NCBI GenBank assembly: GCA_037074765.1
Contig: JBAMDO010000116.1
Coordinates: forward strand, 1 to 64,000
Reading direction: 5' to 3'
DNA from: Mansonella perstans
Lineage: Eukaryota > Nematoda > Chromadorea > Rhabditida > Onchocercidae
Length of the DNA stretch: 64,000 bases
Made by a program: the position numbers and the translations under genes. Shown in pieces: positions 1 through 12,369 of this stretch (positions are counted from its first letter, which is position 1; every line of letters starts with the position of its first letter). The notes under the pieces are model-generated. The model did no database searches, had not been told where the DNA came from, and worked only from the letters and a program-made list of their open reading frames with translations.

Positions 1-1125
1 GGATACCAGAATATGACATATGATTTTAACTTATATTAGGTAAAAACCTTGAAAGTTTATAAGGACATGAGTGCACATAATGCAAAAAATTAAACAATAG
101 TACACCAAGTACATTGAGTTTTTTGTCGTTTAATCTGTATAGACTGGAGATAAATAATAGCTTCAATACTATGATAAGGAAACCGGAGGAATCTTTAAGT
201 AGTTTCTTTCGTTTCTATTGGATGACATACGCTGCTAAAAGTTTTCGCAGCTGGAGCTGATTCTGGTAAAATAATACACCCTGTGGCGTATATGAACATT
301 GCAGCTTTTTGCAAAAAGCTGACAAAGAGAGATCAGGAGAACCTAATATATATGGTTATGTTTTGATTAAACATTGAAATTGCAAACAAAGCAGTTCACA
401 GTTAATTGCATGAAGTTAGGAAATTCCGTATTTTAGGATTAGTTTCAAGTTATGAATAAGTCGAATTTTCAGAAATAAAGCCAGAAATATTTACAACAAT
501 ATATTTTAAGCTTCATATTACTACTAACTACCACACTGCTGTACACCTTTAGCAGTTTGAATTGTGGCCTTGTTTTTTAAAGATTCAATATTAGAATTAT
601 TGATGTGAATGACGCTGTATGATGTTATTTTATGGTTTATAGATTTGAAGATTAAATTGGAAGTTTGTTCCAAACTAAACAAAATAGAATTGCGATACAA
701 CTTCCAGGCCTTGCCTACTGCAATTAGCCTTATTCCCAAGCCAAGTTCAACTCAAGAAATTACCTGAGATAATAATAAAATTCGGCGTAAATAATCATTG
801 AAAAGTAAATAATTTGCTTGTAAGCCTCAAAAACAAGTGGATTTTTGATTATGGCAAATAAAAATATTAGGAAATTCAGTAACAATAAATTATGATAGAA
901 TCGGGCTTCTAAAATTTTCTATTAATTACTTAAGCACAGCAATGACATAACTGAGCAGAATTCAAAGATGACGAAAGATCATTGTATTTCGTGAATGCGG
1001 TTGAAAGATTCCATTTTCCCCTTTTGCCTTCCAAATTACTTAAAGGATAAAATCTTTGTTCATTCCAAATACTATTGATGGGCATCATTTTGCCATTTTT
1101 TGAACTTTCATAGAAAACAATTTTA
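1..1125 (+). repeat. 5' flank of GPCR copy 1, inverted copy of 37.6-38.7 kb
   Basis: The first bases of the window (ggataccagaatatgacata) are the reverse complement of the sequence ending at about 38711. The match runs through the upstream flank of copy 1 and joins the receptor match, giving an inverted repeat of roughly 4.1 kb (1-4140 against about 34.8-38.71 kb). On the minus strand, about 520-740 resembles a decayed last exon of the GPCR family (…LKNKATIQTAKGV, compare …LKKKDIVQDLK), but it is too degraded to call a gene. Confidence 0.7.
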
Positions 1126-1460
1126 TTGCTATAGTCATAACTTCATAGAAGTAAAGTTTGTATCTCGCTATTCTGGGCTTAATTTGCAATTTGTGAATTA
1201 ATACAATTCTTCAGATTGTTTAATTTGTGCGGCAACTCATTTGTTCTATTACGTAAGCCTTTCAGGAGCAAACAACTAATAGAAAGCGAAATGCTATTAT
1301 CATTGAAAATTGTGGAGAGCTAAAAATCTCATTGCAATCAAATTAGAATTTAATTGTCCATGATAAGAGCCATAAATCAATTTATTTGAAATTCGAACTC
1401 GCAGTCATAGCAGCTTGTGTTTCAGGTATTGAAACTTCACTAATTGAAATTTCTACCAAA

Positions 1461-3647
1461 ATGTTGGCTCGTTATATAATTTTACTATTACTGGTATTAC
1501 CTGCAACCTGTCCAGAAAGAACATGACAGATATGGCTGATATAAGAAACATGACAGATGTGGCTGATATAAGAAACATGACAGATGTGGCTGATATTAGA
1601 GACGCGAATTATAGCACCACAAATACGTGGCAGTGCTGCTTTCATCACTCTTTTGCTTTACGGTAGTATTAGCAACACATTGATGGTGGTCACATTATTT
1701 TGTAAAGGGGAAGACAATCATTACAGTCGCGAATTTGTTCTTATCTCACTACAGCTGATAATTTGTAATTTCATGATTTATATTCCACAAATAGTTGTCG
1801 TATTGCCTGCAATGTTACAAAGCAAAACAATTCATATGGTTGGTATATTTAATTATTTCCATTTAAGTTGTTTTAGTTATATTTAGATATCATATACTTT
1901 GGCCTCAAATAAATACTGATTTAAATAATTCTTTTGGAAATAATGTTGCGACGAACTTGTTATTGTTTATGAAATATAGTAAATATGCTAGATTTTTAAT
2001 GTTAAAATTTCTCAGCACCATATCATCACTAATAACTAATAAGAGTAACTGGTCTCTGTGTTACGGTTGCAGCAAATATGCAAGCTTATAACACAGAATT
2101 GAAATCTTATAGCTCTTGTTAAAGCCGATATTCCAAAATTTTGAGGCGAAAAACTTGAATTGGGCATTCTTCTTTGTGTAGAGCTTTTTAAAGTTTGTTG
2201 GATCATTATATTTTCATCCAAGCAAACAAAAACAAATTGCTTATGTTTCAGCAAACGAAAAAACATGGATTAACCTCATATTATCAATTTTCATTGTTTT
2301 CATATATTTTGCTATCTTCATTTTTCATTTTTATTGACAGTAAATCGCTTTGTTGCGATAATTTTATCAAATACTATTCTTTTTTCGACTCAAAAGGCTG
2401 TACTTTCTAATGGCTTTCGCGTGGTTGGCAGCTTTAGGTATGTTTCATTGACATCTCTCGCTCAGTAATCAAAATGATTTCTATAAACAATAATTTCTAT
2501 TCTTCAAAGCGTGCTTGCTATCATTTAGCATTCATTCAAGTTGAGATCTCAAACTAATACTTAGTCATTTTCGGCCACTATTTAACATGTGTCCTACATT
2601 AACTGCTACAAAATTCTAGTCGTTTGGCTTTATCGAAATAGACTACTTAGTAGAATACTTTAATTAATTGATTATTGTCTTTTGCTAGCATTTGACAGCA
2701 TTTTTCAGCGATCACATCTGTAGATTCTTATTATTGCGAAAGGAAATTCCTTGTCTGGATCTTGAGTTGGTATTCTGATTGTACAAAAAAAGGCGAAGTA
2801 GGAGGCATTTGGTGGAGGTTATTTCTCAATATCATTTTCTCAATTTTCATTTGAATTCAAATTTAAGATACAAATCACCAAATATTAGCTTTTGTGCTAC
2901 TTCAATGCGTTTTTCGACTGTAGTTTTTAATTAATTTTAATTAAAAATTCTTATGTATCAGTGCCTTTGCCTTTTTATTTTTTCATCGTTATAGATAGTT
3001 TCAATCAAACATAAAAGACTATCTGTTTATTACTCTTTAGAGTGTGTTATTGTTATGGTTTGTTTTTACCTAGTGTAATGTTCATTATGTATGTCGCAAT
3101 GTTCTACAGTATACGTCGCAAACGTCAATTTGGAGTAAACAACAGTCAAAACCAAGGTGTATATTGTTTCTTCCTTTTTTACAATATGTAGAACTAATAA
3201 GATTTGTTGGTGTTTCAAAATTAGTTTTGGAAATTTGTCGTAAAGTTTGTCAAACTCTTAAATCTTTCATTTTTCATAATTTATTTCACTACTAAATTAA
3301 AAAATATTTTAGCAAGTAGAGAAAGGCGAACTTATAAGACGAATACAATAAATTATGAACGGCCAGTATTAATTCAAGCTGGATGGAATTGTGGAATGCT
3401 GATAATTATAATTCTTTTTTATAACTTCCTGCCAACAATTTTGGTTGAGATTCTCAGCGATGGAACTTATATTGCTTTAATGATTACCATGAACTGCTTA
3501 CTGCTTTGCAATTGCTCCGTATTGCCTACTGTTCACTTCATTTATCACGTAAAATCACGTGATATAATAAAAAATGGTTTATATCACTGGTTGCGATTGA
3601 TTATAAGACCTTTAAAAAAAAAAGATATTGTACAAGATTTGAAATAA
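1461..3647 (+). pseudogene. srx-like serpentine receptor, copy 1 (broken)
   Basis: Five exons can be matched to the intact copy at 39886-42083: 1461-1838, 2252-2437, 2724-2817, 3041-3156 and 3313-3647. Exon 1 encodes a signal peptide beginning MLARYIILLLL, three 9-residue NMTD(M/V)ADIR units and TM1-TM2. The last exon encodes TM6-TM7, the motif LPTVHFIY and a lysine-rich tail. Exon 1 is four bases shorter than expected, all in A or T runs (near 1520, 1620, 1640 and 1828). Exon 2 is three bases short through several small indels that break the NRFVAI segment. Exons 3-5 stay open. The family would be a plasma-membrane chemoreceptor in sensory neurons. Either this is a young pseudogene or the homopolymers are miscalled. 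It is the inverted partner of 34.8-38.7 kb. Confidence 0.75.
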
Positions 3648-4149
3648 GGTTAATATGCAAGTCATTAATAAGCTTGCTATGTAAGTTGGACACTTAGGAT
3701 AGTATAGCTGGTAAATGGAAGCATAAGATGTATCTTAGAAACATTTTTAGCGGTTTTTCTGAGAATTAGAATTTGATTTATTCATAAGCTAAATGAAACA
3801 TTCCTGGAAGAAACTATAAGAACTTTCTGGTAAAGTTTATCAAAATATGATTACATGTTTTTAAAATGTTAACATTTACTTGGCTCTTTTCAAACTTCTG
3901 GCATATTTGATTCTATTACAACTGAGATTTAAATCGAGCTCGACAAAAAGTCAATAGATGGTATTATTCAAAATAAATTTTCTGTCATGCAAATTTGTAT
4001 TGTTGAAAAAATATTTAATTTGTCATTCTTAACTTTTGCAAAGATTTGTTATTTAAAGCGTTGCATTTATTATTATTATCATTGATCTTTGACTTGATCT
4101 GTTTTTTACATGTTTTGTGCAGTTGTATTGCTATTGAAACAGTTAATGT

Positions 4150-4450
4150 ACTACCTGGAATGTTACAAAGTAAAAATAATTCATATCCAATTCTGGCTTC
4201 AGTTCACTCAAAAAGTAGAATTGCTTCGTATACAACTGTATGTGTAGCAAAAGTCATGGGATCAGAAATACTTAGCTACAATGAGATAAAAACAAGTTCA
4301 CGACTGTAATGACTGTCTTGTCTTTTACAGAATAATTCGATCATCAATGTATTATGAAAATGCTATAGAAATGTATAGCATGAAAATGGCAAAAAGTAGA
4401 GCTGCTACGCATTTTGCGGACCTGTAATTGTAGCCTATTATATGAGATAG
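4150..4450 (-). pseudogene. decayed srx-like GPCR exon 1 fragment
   Basis: Read on the minus strand, this stretch gives pieces such as KCVAALLFAIFMLY with in-frame stops. They align with the TM1-TM2 part of exon 1 of the complete copies (KYVAVLLFITLLLY). Immediately before it, on the plus strand at 4140-4190, lies the end of another exon 1 (LPGMLQSKNNSY). Two half-exons therefore meet in opposite orientation, a scar of inverted rearrangement. No coding capacity remains. Confidence 0.6.
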
Positions 4451-4479
4451 CCGTAATTATCGTGTTGCTTTCTTGATTC

Positions 4480-5420
4480 AACACAAAGAAATCGCAACAT
4501 AGGTAAAGTCAGCAGCTATAAATGCATTGCTTTGCAAATTAAAATTTTCTGGCAGAAAATGAGAGGAGTAATAGATCAATCGTTTTTAAGAAGATAAATA
4601 TTAAAAATGAGATTTGCAATCAATGATAAGATTTCTTAGAATGTTTGGAACACCATAAGCAATCAACTGAACTATCATATTTGCAGATTAGAAATAACGT
4701 TGTAAATATGATTCAACAATAACAGACAGTGAAATTTCAATCTATTTCCTTTTACGCTGTAAATAGCTAGTCGTTTTCAATTTTTTTCTCTTTGTAACTT
4801 TCATATGGCTTTGGCTTCTTAAGATTGCTCTCTCAGTTTGATAGCAATTTATTTTTTGAGGTAGGGAACAAATTAAATGAATTGCCATTTAAACTAAGTT
4901 AGCTGAGTAGCAAAGTTAACTGATCTTATGATAAAAGCAGCAACTGTTTCCATGAAGCTGCAAAAATGGGAAATTCACTTAATTCTTTCAAACTACGGTT
5001 ACTTTATAAATCTTAATACACTTTCTTGGTAGCCTGTATTACAGATATTGAAATATAATTATTTGAAATTCTTCCCTTCCCACCAAAATGCTAACTTATT
5101 TCTGATATATTGCCTTGTATCTTCAACTTATCAATCAAGAAACAAGATATACTTGTATATGAGATATACAAGGCTATAAGATACCTATCATTAATATCTT
5201 CCACCATTTCTTTACTCTGTTGATGATTCATAGTCAAAAATATTTTAAACAGTTGCTAATGTTTATTGCTAACGAAAAAATTTTAATTTAAAGACTGTGT
5301 TAATATTATATTGCGTTAACAATTTTCATAAGCTGACCCAGCATTTTCGCTTCCGCTCCATTTCCTGCTTTATTTAATTTACAGGAGCAATTGCATTGCA
5401 CCGCAAAATATCATTTATAT
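4480..5420 (+). repeat. dispersed GPCR-flank repeat, copy near 21.2 kb
   Basis: This noncoding stretch recurs in the same orientation at about 21.25-22.2 kb with moderate divergence. Shared landmarks include tttctggc(a/c)gaaaatgag and cccaccaaaatgc. Around 5080 it holds a decayed receptor exon 1 start (TKMLTYF then a stop, compare TKMLARYI). It is an old copy of the chemoreceptor unit. No gene was seen between 4.45 and 5.9 kb. Confidence 0.5.
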
Positions 5421-5929
5421 CACTGAGCATTTTAGCTAGGATCGAATAAATTATCAAATTTAGGAACTTCCTGATGAAGTCTGGTTAATTTACTACTTCG
5501 AAATTGAGATTTAAATAAATTAGCAAAGAGCATTGTTCAATAACTATTGATTTCAGTTTTATTCACTGACTTTAGTTTTATTCACTGACCTTTTTTCATC
5601 TTCCATTTCTCGTAAAAAAATTGGAACAAAAAAATTATCGATGCAGAAAAGTAAAAAGCATGAAAAAAAAGCAATTTATTTGTCGTTTAAAGTCATTTTT
5701 CTAATTAAATATGCTAATGGCAACATTTAATTCTATTTCCAATTGCATTATCAATAATGCAAAAAATGCGCCAATGCGCCCAAAAAAAAAAGAAAAAATG
5801 ATGCTTCCGCAAAGATTTATTTTCTTCAAACACTTATTTTTCATTTCCCTCAAAAATGCATCCAGAAATATTTGCAATAATACAATAATACGCTTCAAAT
5901 TACTACTGCTACCATACTTCTGTAAGTAT

Positions 5930-6110
5930 CACAATACCTTGAACAGTGGTTTTGTTTTTTGAGGATTCAATGCTTATTTGCAACCAATGACGTAAGTAAT
6001 GCATGATATAACGTGATTGCTCGTAGTAAATGAAATGAACAGCAGGCAAAATTCAACAAATGGAAATGGTATAGCATGTTATGAAAGTGACTAATCTTTT
6101 CATAACTGTT
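5930..6110 (-). pseudogene. decayed srx-like GPCR last-exon fragment
   Basis: The minus strand encodes PAVHFIYYEQSR, YLRHWLQ and SSKNKTT. These align with PTVHFIYHVKSR, LYHWLRL and PLKKKD at the C-terminus of the intact receptor. Only the TM7 tail is readable and the family's splice sites are not preserved. It is more diverged than copies 1-4, so it is an older duplicate. Confidence 0.6.
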
Positions 6111-6689
6111 GCTGATGTTTGCACTTCATTTTCCATAAATGTCTTCTTCATACATATCAAAGAACGGAACACAGACCGGAACCTTCATTTTCTTTTATCT
6201 TCAATGATTGCTAAAAAGGAATTAGTCAAAAGTGTATTGCTACAACTAATTTGGTCTTTCCGACGAATACTATCTGCAAAATATTGTCGTCTTTTTACAT
6301 ATATATAAAATCATGAACTGTTTTCGAAATAATCAAATGGAGATTTGATTATATGTACACTTTATCTCTAAAATTCATAATGTCAGCAATGTCTTCCTTT
6401 ATATATCTGCGGTATATCATGTGGATTTGATTCTGTTATATCTTTCAAGGCCTTTGATAATACCCTGAAATATAATGCAGCACCTGTCATTGTCATCATT
6501 TTAGATAACAAACCACCGCTTGTAACAAAAGTCGCCGTTTAACTTTATTATTATATGTTCAAGTATCCAATAAACTAAAATAGTGATATTCAGTTACACA
6601 ATTAATTGAAAATTGTAGGAGAAAGAATTACGGAGATAATAAAGATTGATAAGATTTTAGAAAAAAATTAATAGTGATAATATTTAGCG

Positions 6690-6775
6690 ATAGAATCATG
6701 CGCTTTTCGTACATTTTATATCGAGGCTACCCTCGTGAAATTTCTTTGGGCTTAACCTCTAAACTATTTTTTATT
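6690..6775 (-). pseudogene. stray duplicate of receptor gene A loop exon
   Basis: The stretch from cttttcgtacattttatatc to about 6770 is a diverged copy of 7720-7785, which is the exon of gene A coding for part of the TM3-TM4 loop. Both copies keep the upstream TTTAG acceptor on the minus strand. The reading frame used by gene A has a stop here and no other gene A exon is nearby. It looks like the residue of a partial tandem duplication of the 3' half of gene A. Sequence between 6.3 and 7.0 kb holds nothing else recognisable. Confidence 0.55.
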
Positions 6776-7024
6776 TACTTACTTAGACTTCAGAAATGTT
6801 TAGGAGGGTTTTTTCCCAAAATACGAGAAATAATGAATAATGAAAAATCGACTTATGATGATAGAAAAAAATTGTACGTTAAGTAAAATTTTAGATTAGG
6901 TTAAAAAATTGTTAATATCGATATTTCAAAAAAGAACTTGTAAAAATATGTTTTCTAAGCTTCATTGTTTTACATATATATATACTTTTTTTTGTCCAAT
7001 AAAGAAGAGAAATGAAAGAACGCA

Positions 7025-10000
7025 TTAATTCTGGTCGATTCCCAATGCTCTATCGAAATGACGCTGAGCCAATTTAGCAGTTATTGCTGGAAGGGTTACG
7101 GTAAGTATGGTGATCGTTGAAAAAAACAATAAAAAAACTCGATCCACTACTGTAGCCAAAAATTCCCATTCTAATGTGCATCTTCTGTGATGTTTTATCG
7201 ATTTTAATTCAGCTGATTCAAGCTGAAACAAGATATGTGAAAGTCTAACGATTAGTAACTTCAGTTACAAACATATGTTTATCGGGATCAGCAAAATCGA
7301 TCATATATCTAGCTATTAATGAACAATTATATATAAGCGATTCTTGAAAATGACACTTTTTTTTTGGATCAGAAAATTATTGCCTTCTGATCATTTCATT
7401 GAAATTATGCGCTTCAACAAAAACTTTTACTCCATTTTCTAATATTTCCTTATCATAATTTCGTAGGCAGATCGTATTTTTTTTCAAATATAAGAATAAA
7501 AATAACATTACATGAATTTTTTAAAAAGAGATAAGAATTTATTCTTTTAGAATCCTATCTTTCCTTGTTTTCTCTTTAATACTCAGAAATGTAACAATTA
7601 TGCAAACTATTAATTTTGTCTACTACCTTTTGTGGTAGATAATCGTTAGTAAAGCGCACAAATTGAACTATAGTATCCCAAAGCGATGCACGTTCTTGAT
7701 CCGAATGAACTGTAGACGCTTTTCGTACATTTTGTATCGAAGGCGGTCGTAAATTTTCTTTGAGGTTAACTTCTAAACTAAATCAAACTTTTAATCTTTT
7801 AAATAACATGAAGGCAATATAAGTGATGTAACTAACGAAGTTTAATTGCTAAAACACTTCAAGTTTTAAATGAAGTATTATTTTTCATTCAAATTTTGAT
7901 TTTTTGAAATTCAGAGGTTAAGAAATCGACAATATTTTTTACAATTATTTATTAAGAACTGCAATAATTTCACCTCTGCTTTTTGATAAAATTCCTTTTG
8001 GAGTAACGGAAATGAGAGCCCACTTTTTTTTTCCTTTTAATTTCGATGTTCGCGGCTTTGTTTCTGTGTCACTATCGCTCTAGAAAATTTTTTAATCCTT
8101 CGATAAAAGTTGATTAAATTCTTCTTAGTTTCGTTATTTGCATTACAAATAGATAAAAATTCCTTAGATGCTCAATCTTTCATAAAACTATAAGCTTAAC
8201 ACTGATTTCATTTTAATCAAGATAAACTAAATAACTTACCTTATCTGCGTTCCATATCATTATCAATTCGTGTGGTGCTGAGACACACAAATAGTTACAA
8301 ATGTACTTGAAGAATAATTTTCGAACAAATGCGGGCGGTAATTTACCATTTCTGTATTGACCATGAATACAATGAACAAAACATGTGCAAAATGCTGCTG
8401 TGGAAATGATGATAATATTAGACAGATAAAACCAGGCTAAAATTGCATCAATTTTATCTAAAAGAAAAGAGATGATATTTTTATTGCACGCTTTTTACTC
8501 TTTGATGTCATACCAATCTAATTTCATTAATTTACTTAACTTTTTCATTACTTTTCGACAAAATAGTACGTTCGCAATTCCAAAAACAGATTCGTTGAGG
8601 TAATGCATTTCAAAAAAAAATCCAATGCATTGAATGCTATGCTATCATCAGTAGTTATGTTAAACGCTTCTTAAAATAATCATCCCTAACCTTTTTCCGC
8701 CCAAGTTATTTCGTATCAGAGACCATTTTAGCTATTTTCTAGGGATTGAAAGGTTCAAAATCATAAATTTTGTTCGCTCGAAAATAAACTTTAACTAAAA
8801 CTTTTAAATTAAAACGTTAAAATAAAACGTTAAACTTTTAATCCTACCTGTTTTTAATTCGCAGATCACCGGTTAAAGGTTATTAAGTTAGAAGTTAAAA
8901 AAAATTAAAAACAGTCTATTATTATAATATCAACTGATTGTCTCAAGATGAGTTGTAAGAAAAAAATTACCAATTTGAGGCACAAAATCCGATGTTGTTG
9001 GCATTTGATCGGAAACCATTAACATTAGGATGGGAATTGCTAACAGAGCGGTGATAGCGATCGTAATTTTTTCTGTTCTTTCATCACTTGTTGAAGATGG
9101 CGTGAAGAAGCCAACTATTGCCACTAGAATCATAATTTTTGAATCAGTGGAAAGGTCAAGGATGATTTTCCTTGATTTTTTTAAAAAAATTGTTAAGGAA
9201 TGAAGACTTTACTGCTTCATTCTCTAACTCCATCCTTGAAAAATTCCTAATGTTTGAGAGATCTATTGTTTTTGAATTTCAAAAATTAAAAAAAACCCAG
9301 TGTTAAGATGCTTGTTGGTATAATGAGATTGACTACATAGAATAATGGCTTCCTTCTGATAATCAACGATCCTTCAATAACGGCCCATGGATCTTGACAA
9401 CATGAATATAAATACTGCAAAATAGAAAGGATATTAAGAATTAATTCATCAAATCAACTCTTCATTCAGTTAAAGGTTTATCATTTGAATTTGATTAAAA
9501 TGAAATTCTTCAGGAAGAATATGCAAATTAAAAGAGAAATCACTTCATGGCGATGGAGATTGAATGATAGGATATCCCATTCCTCGCTCGGTATAAACGA
9601 GTGCATATTAACTGTTTTATCGGTCGTATAATTAAGCAAAGCCTTACTGCTTGTCCATGAGCCCAAAGTTAAAGTGCAGTTCTGAAGAAACAATTATATA
9701 AAGTTTTGTCTGAAGGACTAAATTACCAAAAATTTCCGATTGTTATTATTTGCTTCATCTACATAGCCCATTAAGCACCAAAGTAATGTTTCATTAAATT
9801 TTTGCATACTTCATTTCTTAAATTTCATCTTTGATACATTTTTTCCTAAAATATTTGTTCGAATAATCATTAATGTTTATTTTAATATTTATAAATTTAT
9901 GAGCAAACCTGATGATCGTACGGAAAATAATGTATATCTATATGGCAACGTATAGTGTAAATTGCTGGATACAAGAAATATACTTTGGCACCATACTTAT

Positions 10001-11272
10001 CTTTCCAACGCCTACTCTTTACGATAGCATTCATGTGTCGCTCACTTTCAGCATGACTCATTACCACGCTAAGTTCATAATTTCCTTAGTTTAAAAGTAA
10101 AATATAATACATTTTAAAAAATTAAGAATTTTCAAAAACAAAATGCAATACCTGTTGTAGATGAATGTATCAGGAATCCATAAAACATTGTGTGGAAGCA
10201 CTGTGTAGTTGATCATGTCATATTCATTGGGATCCCAATCCAGAAATTCGTCAATCCATTTCTGAAATGTTATTTTCAATTTTAAATAGCAATTACAAAT
10301 GATTTGATGCATTATCTTGCAGAAATCAGACTGGATTAAATACTTTTTTTATAAATAACTATTCAAATATTTTTTTTTGCTGAAAAGTTAGAATATCATG
10401 GAAATTAAATCAAAAACAGAAAGCTGGAAAAGGAAAATCCAGAAGATTCTGATATCAATAGAACCTGAATCACCCATATATATAGTGTCAGATACTGTAA
10501 TGATTCATCCTGTAATAATAAAATGAAAAGATATAGCAGAAAAGTAATAGATGAGTATAAGTCATGATACTATTAAACAGCTAGAAATGAAAGATCATTT
10601 ATACAAATTCAATCGCTTGCTCAATTCGTTGGGATTTCATTTATAGCTTAATTTTTTTAAATAATTTTATTCCAAAAAAAAAAAAACAAAAAACAAACAC
10701 AATATCAAATTTTAATGCTCCTCATCTGCTAAAACTTCAAATGAAAGTGCTTTAAAGCAAACCACATCGATCATTTGGTATAAACTCATGCTGATGTGCA
10801 CCGTTAACGATTCGGAATAATTCTTAACTGGTCGAACACTGGGATCATACCTTCCGTAGAGAATACTTATATTTCAAGTTTTGTTATTTAAACATAGTTG
10901 GATTCGATCATGCTGTTCTTTTAAGATATATTCCGATGTTAAAGTCATTCTATTAATCAAAAATTAAAATGAAACTTCTCGATAGCGAGCAAATCTCGGA
11001 CCAATCGAATATGAGGCAACTGTTGTCGTGCTGAAATGAAAGAGTGCATTTCATCGTTCTTTTCCATTTCTGCAAGTAGCTAACAATTCATATAATAGCT
11101 AAATGTATGTTGGCTTTGAAATTTTTGAATTATGCCGTAGAATTCCTTTCACATTCACGTATTTTCCCGATATCATGATAAGTGAAATGCATAAAATACC
11201 TGAAACAGACCGACGAATTTCTAAGGAAGTCACTAGAAGTGCAAAGACTGTAGTAAACAGCAACATCAACAT
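7025..11272 (-). CDS. Receptor gene A: alpha-type nicotinic-like Cys-loop subunit (DEG-3 group)
   Basis: A pentameric acetylcholine-gated channel subunit in 13 exons, 5' to 3': 11272-11200, 11030-10976, 10850-10763, 10509-10465, 10261-10152, 10084-9909, 9681-9544, 9414-9297, 9123-8971, 8436-8240, 8079-7974, 7772-7627, 7222-7025. The product is about 533 aa. The ATG at 11272 opens a signal peptide (MLMLLFTTVFALLVTS). Ligand-domain motifs include DWDPNEYD, LWIPDTFIYN and a Cys-loop with 13 residues between cysteines (C-HIDIHYFPYDHQN-C). Vicinal cysteines (YSCC) mark an alpha subunit. TM1-TM2 contain GFFTPSS and SDQMPTTSDFVP. TM4 (VVDRVFLLFFSTITIL) is in the last exon. All junction phases agree except exons 5/6, which need one base fewer (GG at 10084). 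It lies 1.1 kb downstream of gene B on the same strand. Assignment as deg-3 rather than des-2 is not proven. Confidence 0.85.
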
Positions 11273-12369
11273 AGCTGACCTTTGTGCAGTATTGGCCTTT
11301 GAGATTTTAATTAGTTGGTTAATCTGAAAACAAATGATAGTATTATACATTGAAAATATTTTTTCCTGCCAAAAAATTCAAATAACATATTTCATTGGCA
11401 TTTTAAAAAGTAGAATACTTCCCTTAGATCCAACAAAAGTAAAAATTATGGAGCTCCTTGCAATTTGGCAAATTTATCCATCAATTATGCTGAAGAGGAA
11501 AAAAATGCTGTAATTAAAACTTATAAAGCTAGCGTCTTAGTCCCCAAAATGTTTTACAAAAAAATTAAGAACAAAGATGTCCTCAATTTTTATCTAAGTG
11601 AAAAAACAATCATCTACAAATTGTTACGCTTTTATGGATGATTTCAAATATATGATCAGGTGGCTCTCACCGCTTTGCGCAATTAAACAAAACACATTAC
11701 TTTATTAATTAGTATATTTACATAAGCTGTATTAAAATGAAATATCAAAGCAGTTGAAAAAATTGGCCATCACAATTATATTCAGGAAAAATGCACTGAA
11801 ATCTAGATCCAGCAGTCATTAATTATTAATTTCCATTCGAAAAAATAACAACTTTCATTCCATAAAACATTAAATTTAGGCAGCAATTTTTATTCGAATT
11901 CAGTAATCACTACAAAAAAACTATCATGATATTAGGTAATCACTGTGGCATGCTATAGACTATAGTAATCGTATTTGTAACAATAAACTGCCGATTTAAA
12001 TTCCATTAGATTGCTGGTAAGCATGTAAGTCTTCTTTATTAAATTAAACTTCCTTATTTAATTAAATAACCATGAATTGTTGCATTTTCTTCATAGAATT
12101 TCATATTTGAAATAAATTTCAAAATTTTTTTGGCGAACCAATTAGCAAATTTTTCAATCTTCAGCGATGTTAATAGCAACTTTAGTGAATCTCTATAGCA
12201 AGTGTCAAGATACGTAAGTGATACGGTTTAATGATATCAAAACGATGAAGGAACATATGACAAAAAAAGATGAAAAGATGCTGTTGCGTTTTAGATACTT
12301 CGACAATCATTCCTGATGACTCTCATTGTTTGAATTTCCAGCAGAGATTCTAACTGGAAACACTGGCTG
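11273..12369. other. intergenic spacer between receptor genes B and A
   Basis: About 1.1 kb between the stop of gene B and the ATG of gene A on the minus strand. No reading frame, promoter motif or repeat was recognised. The two genes are head to tail, as des-2 and deg-3 are in the C. elegans operon (established for that species). If that holds here, the spacer would carry a trans-splice acceptor upstream of 11272. The TTTTCAG near 11322 is a candidate but cannot be proven by reading alone. The spacer is mirrored at 57.92-59.0 kb. Confidence 0.4.
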
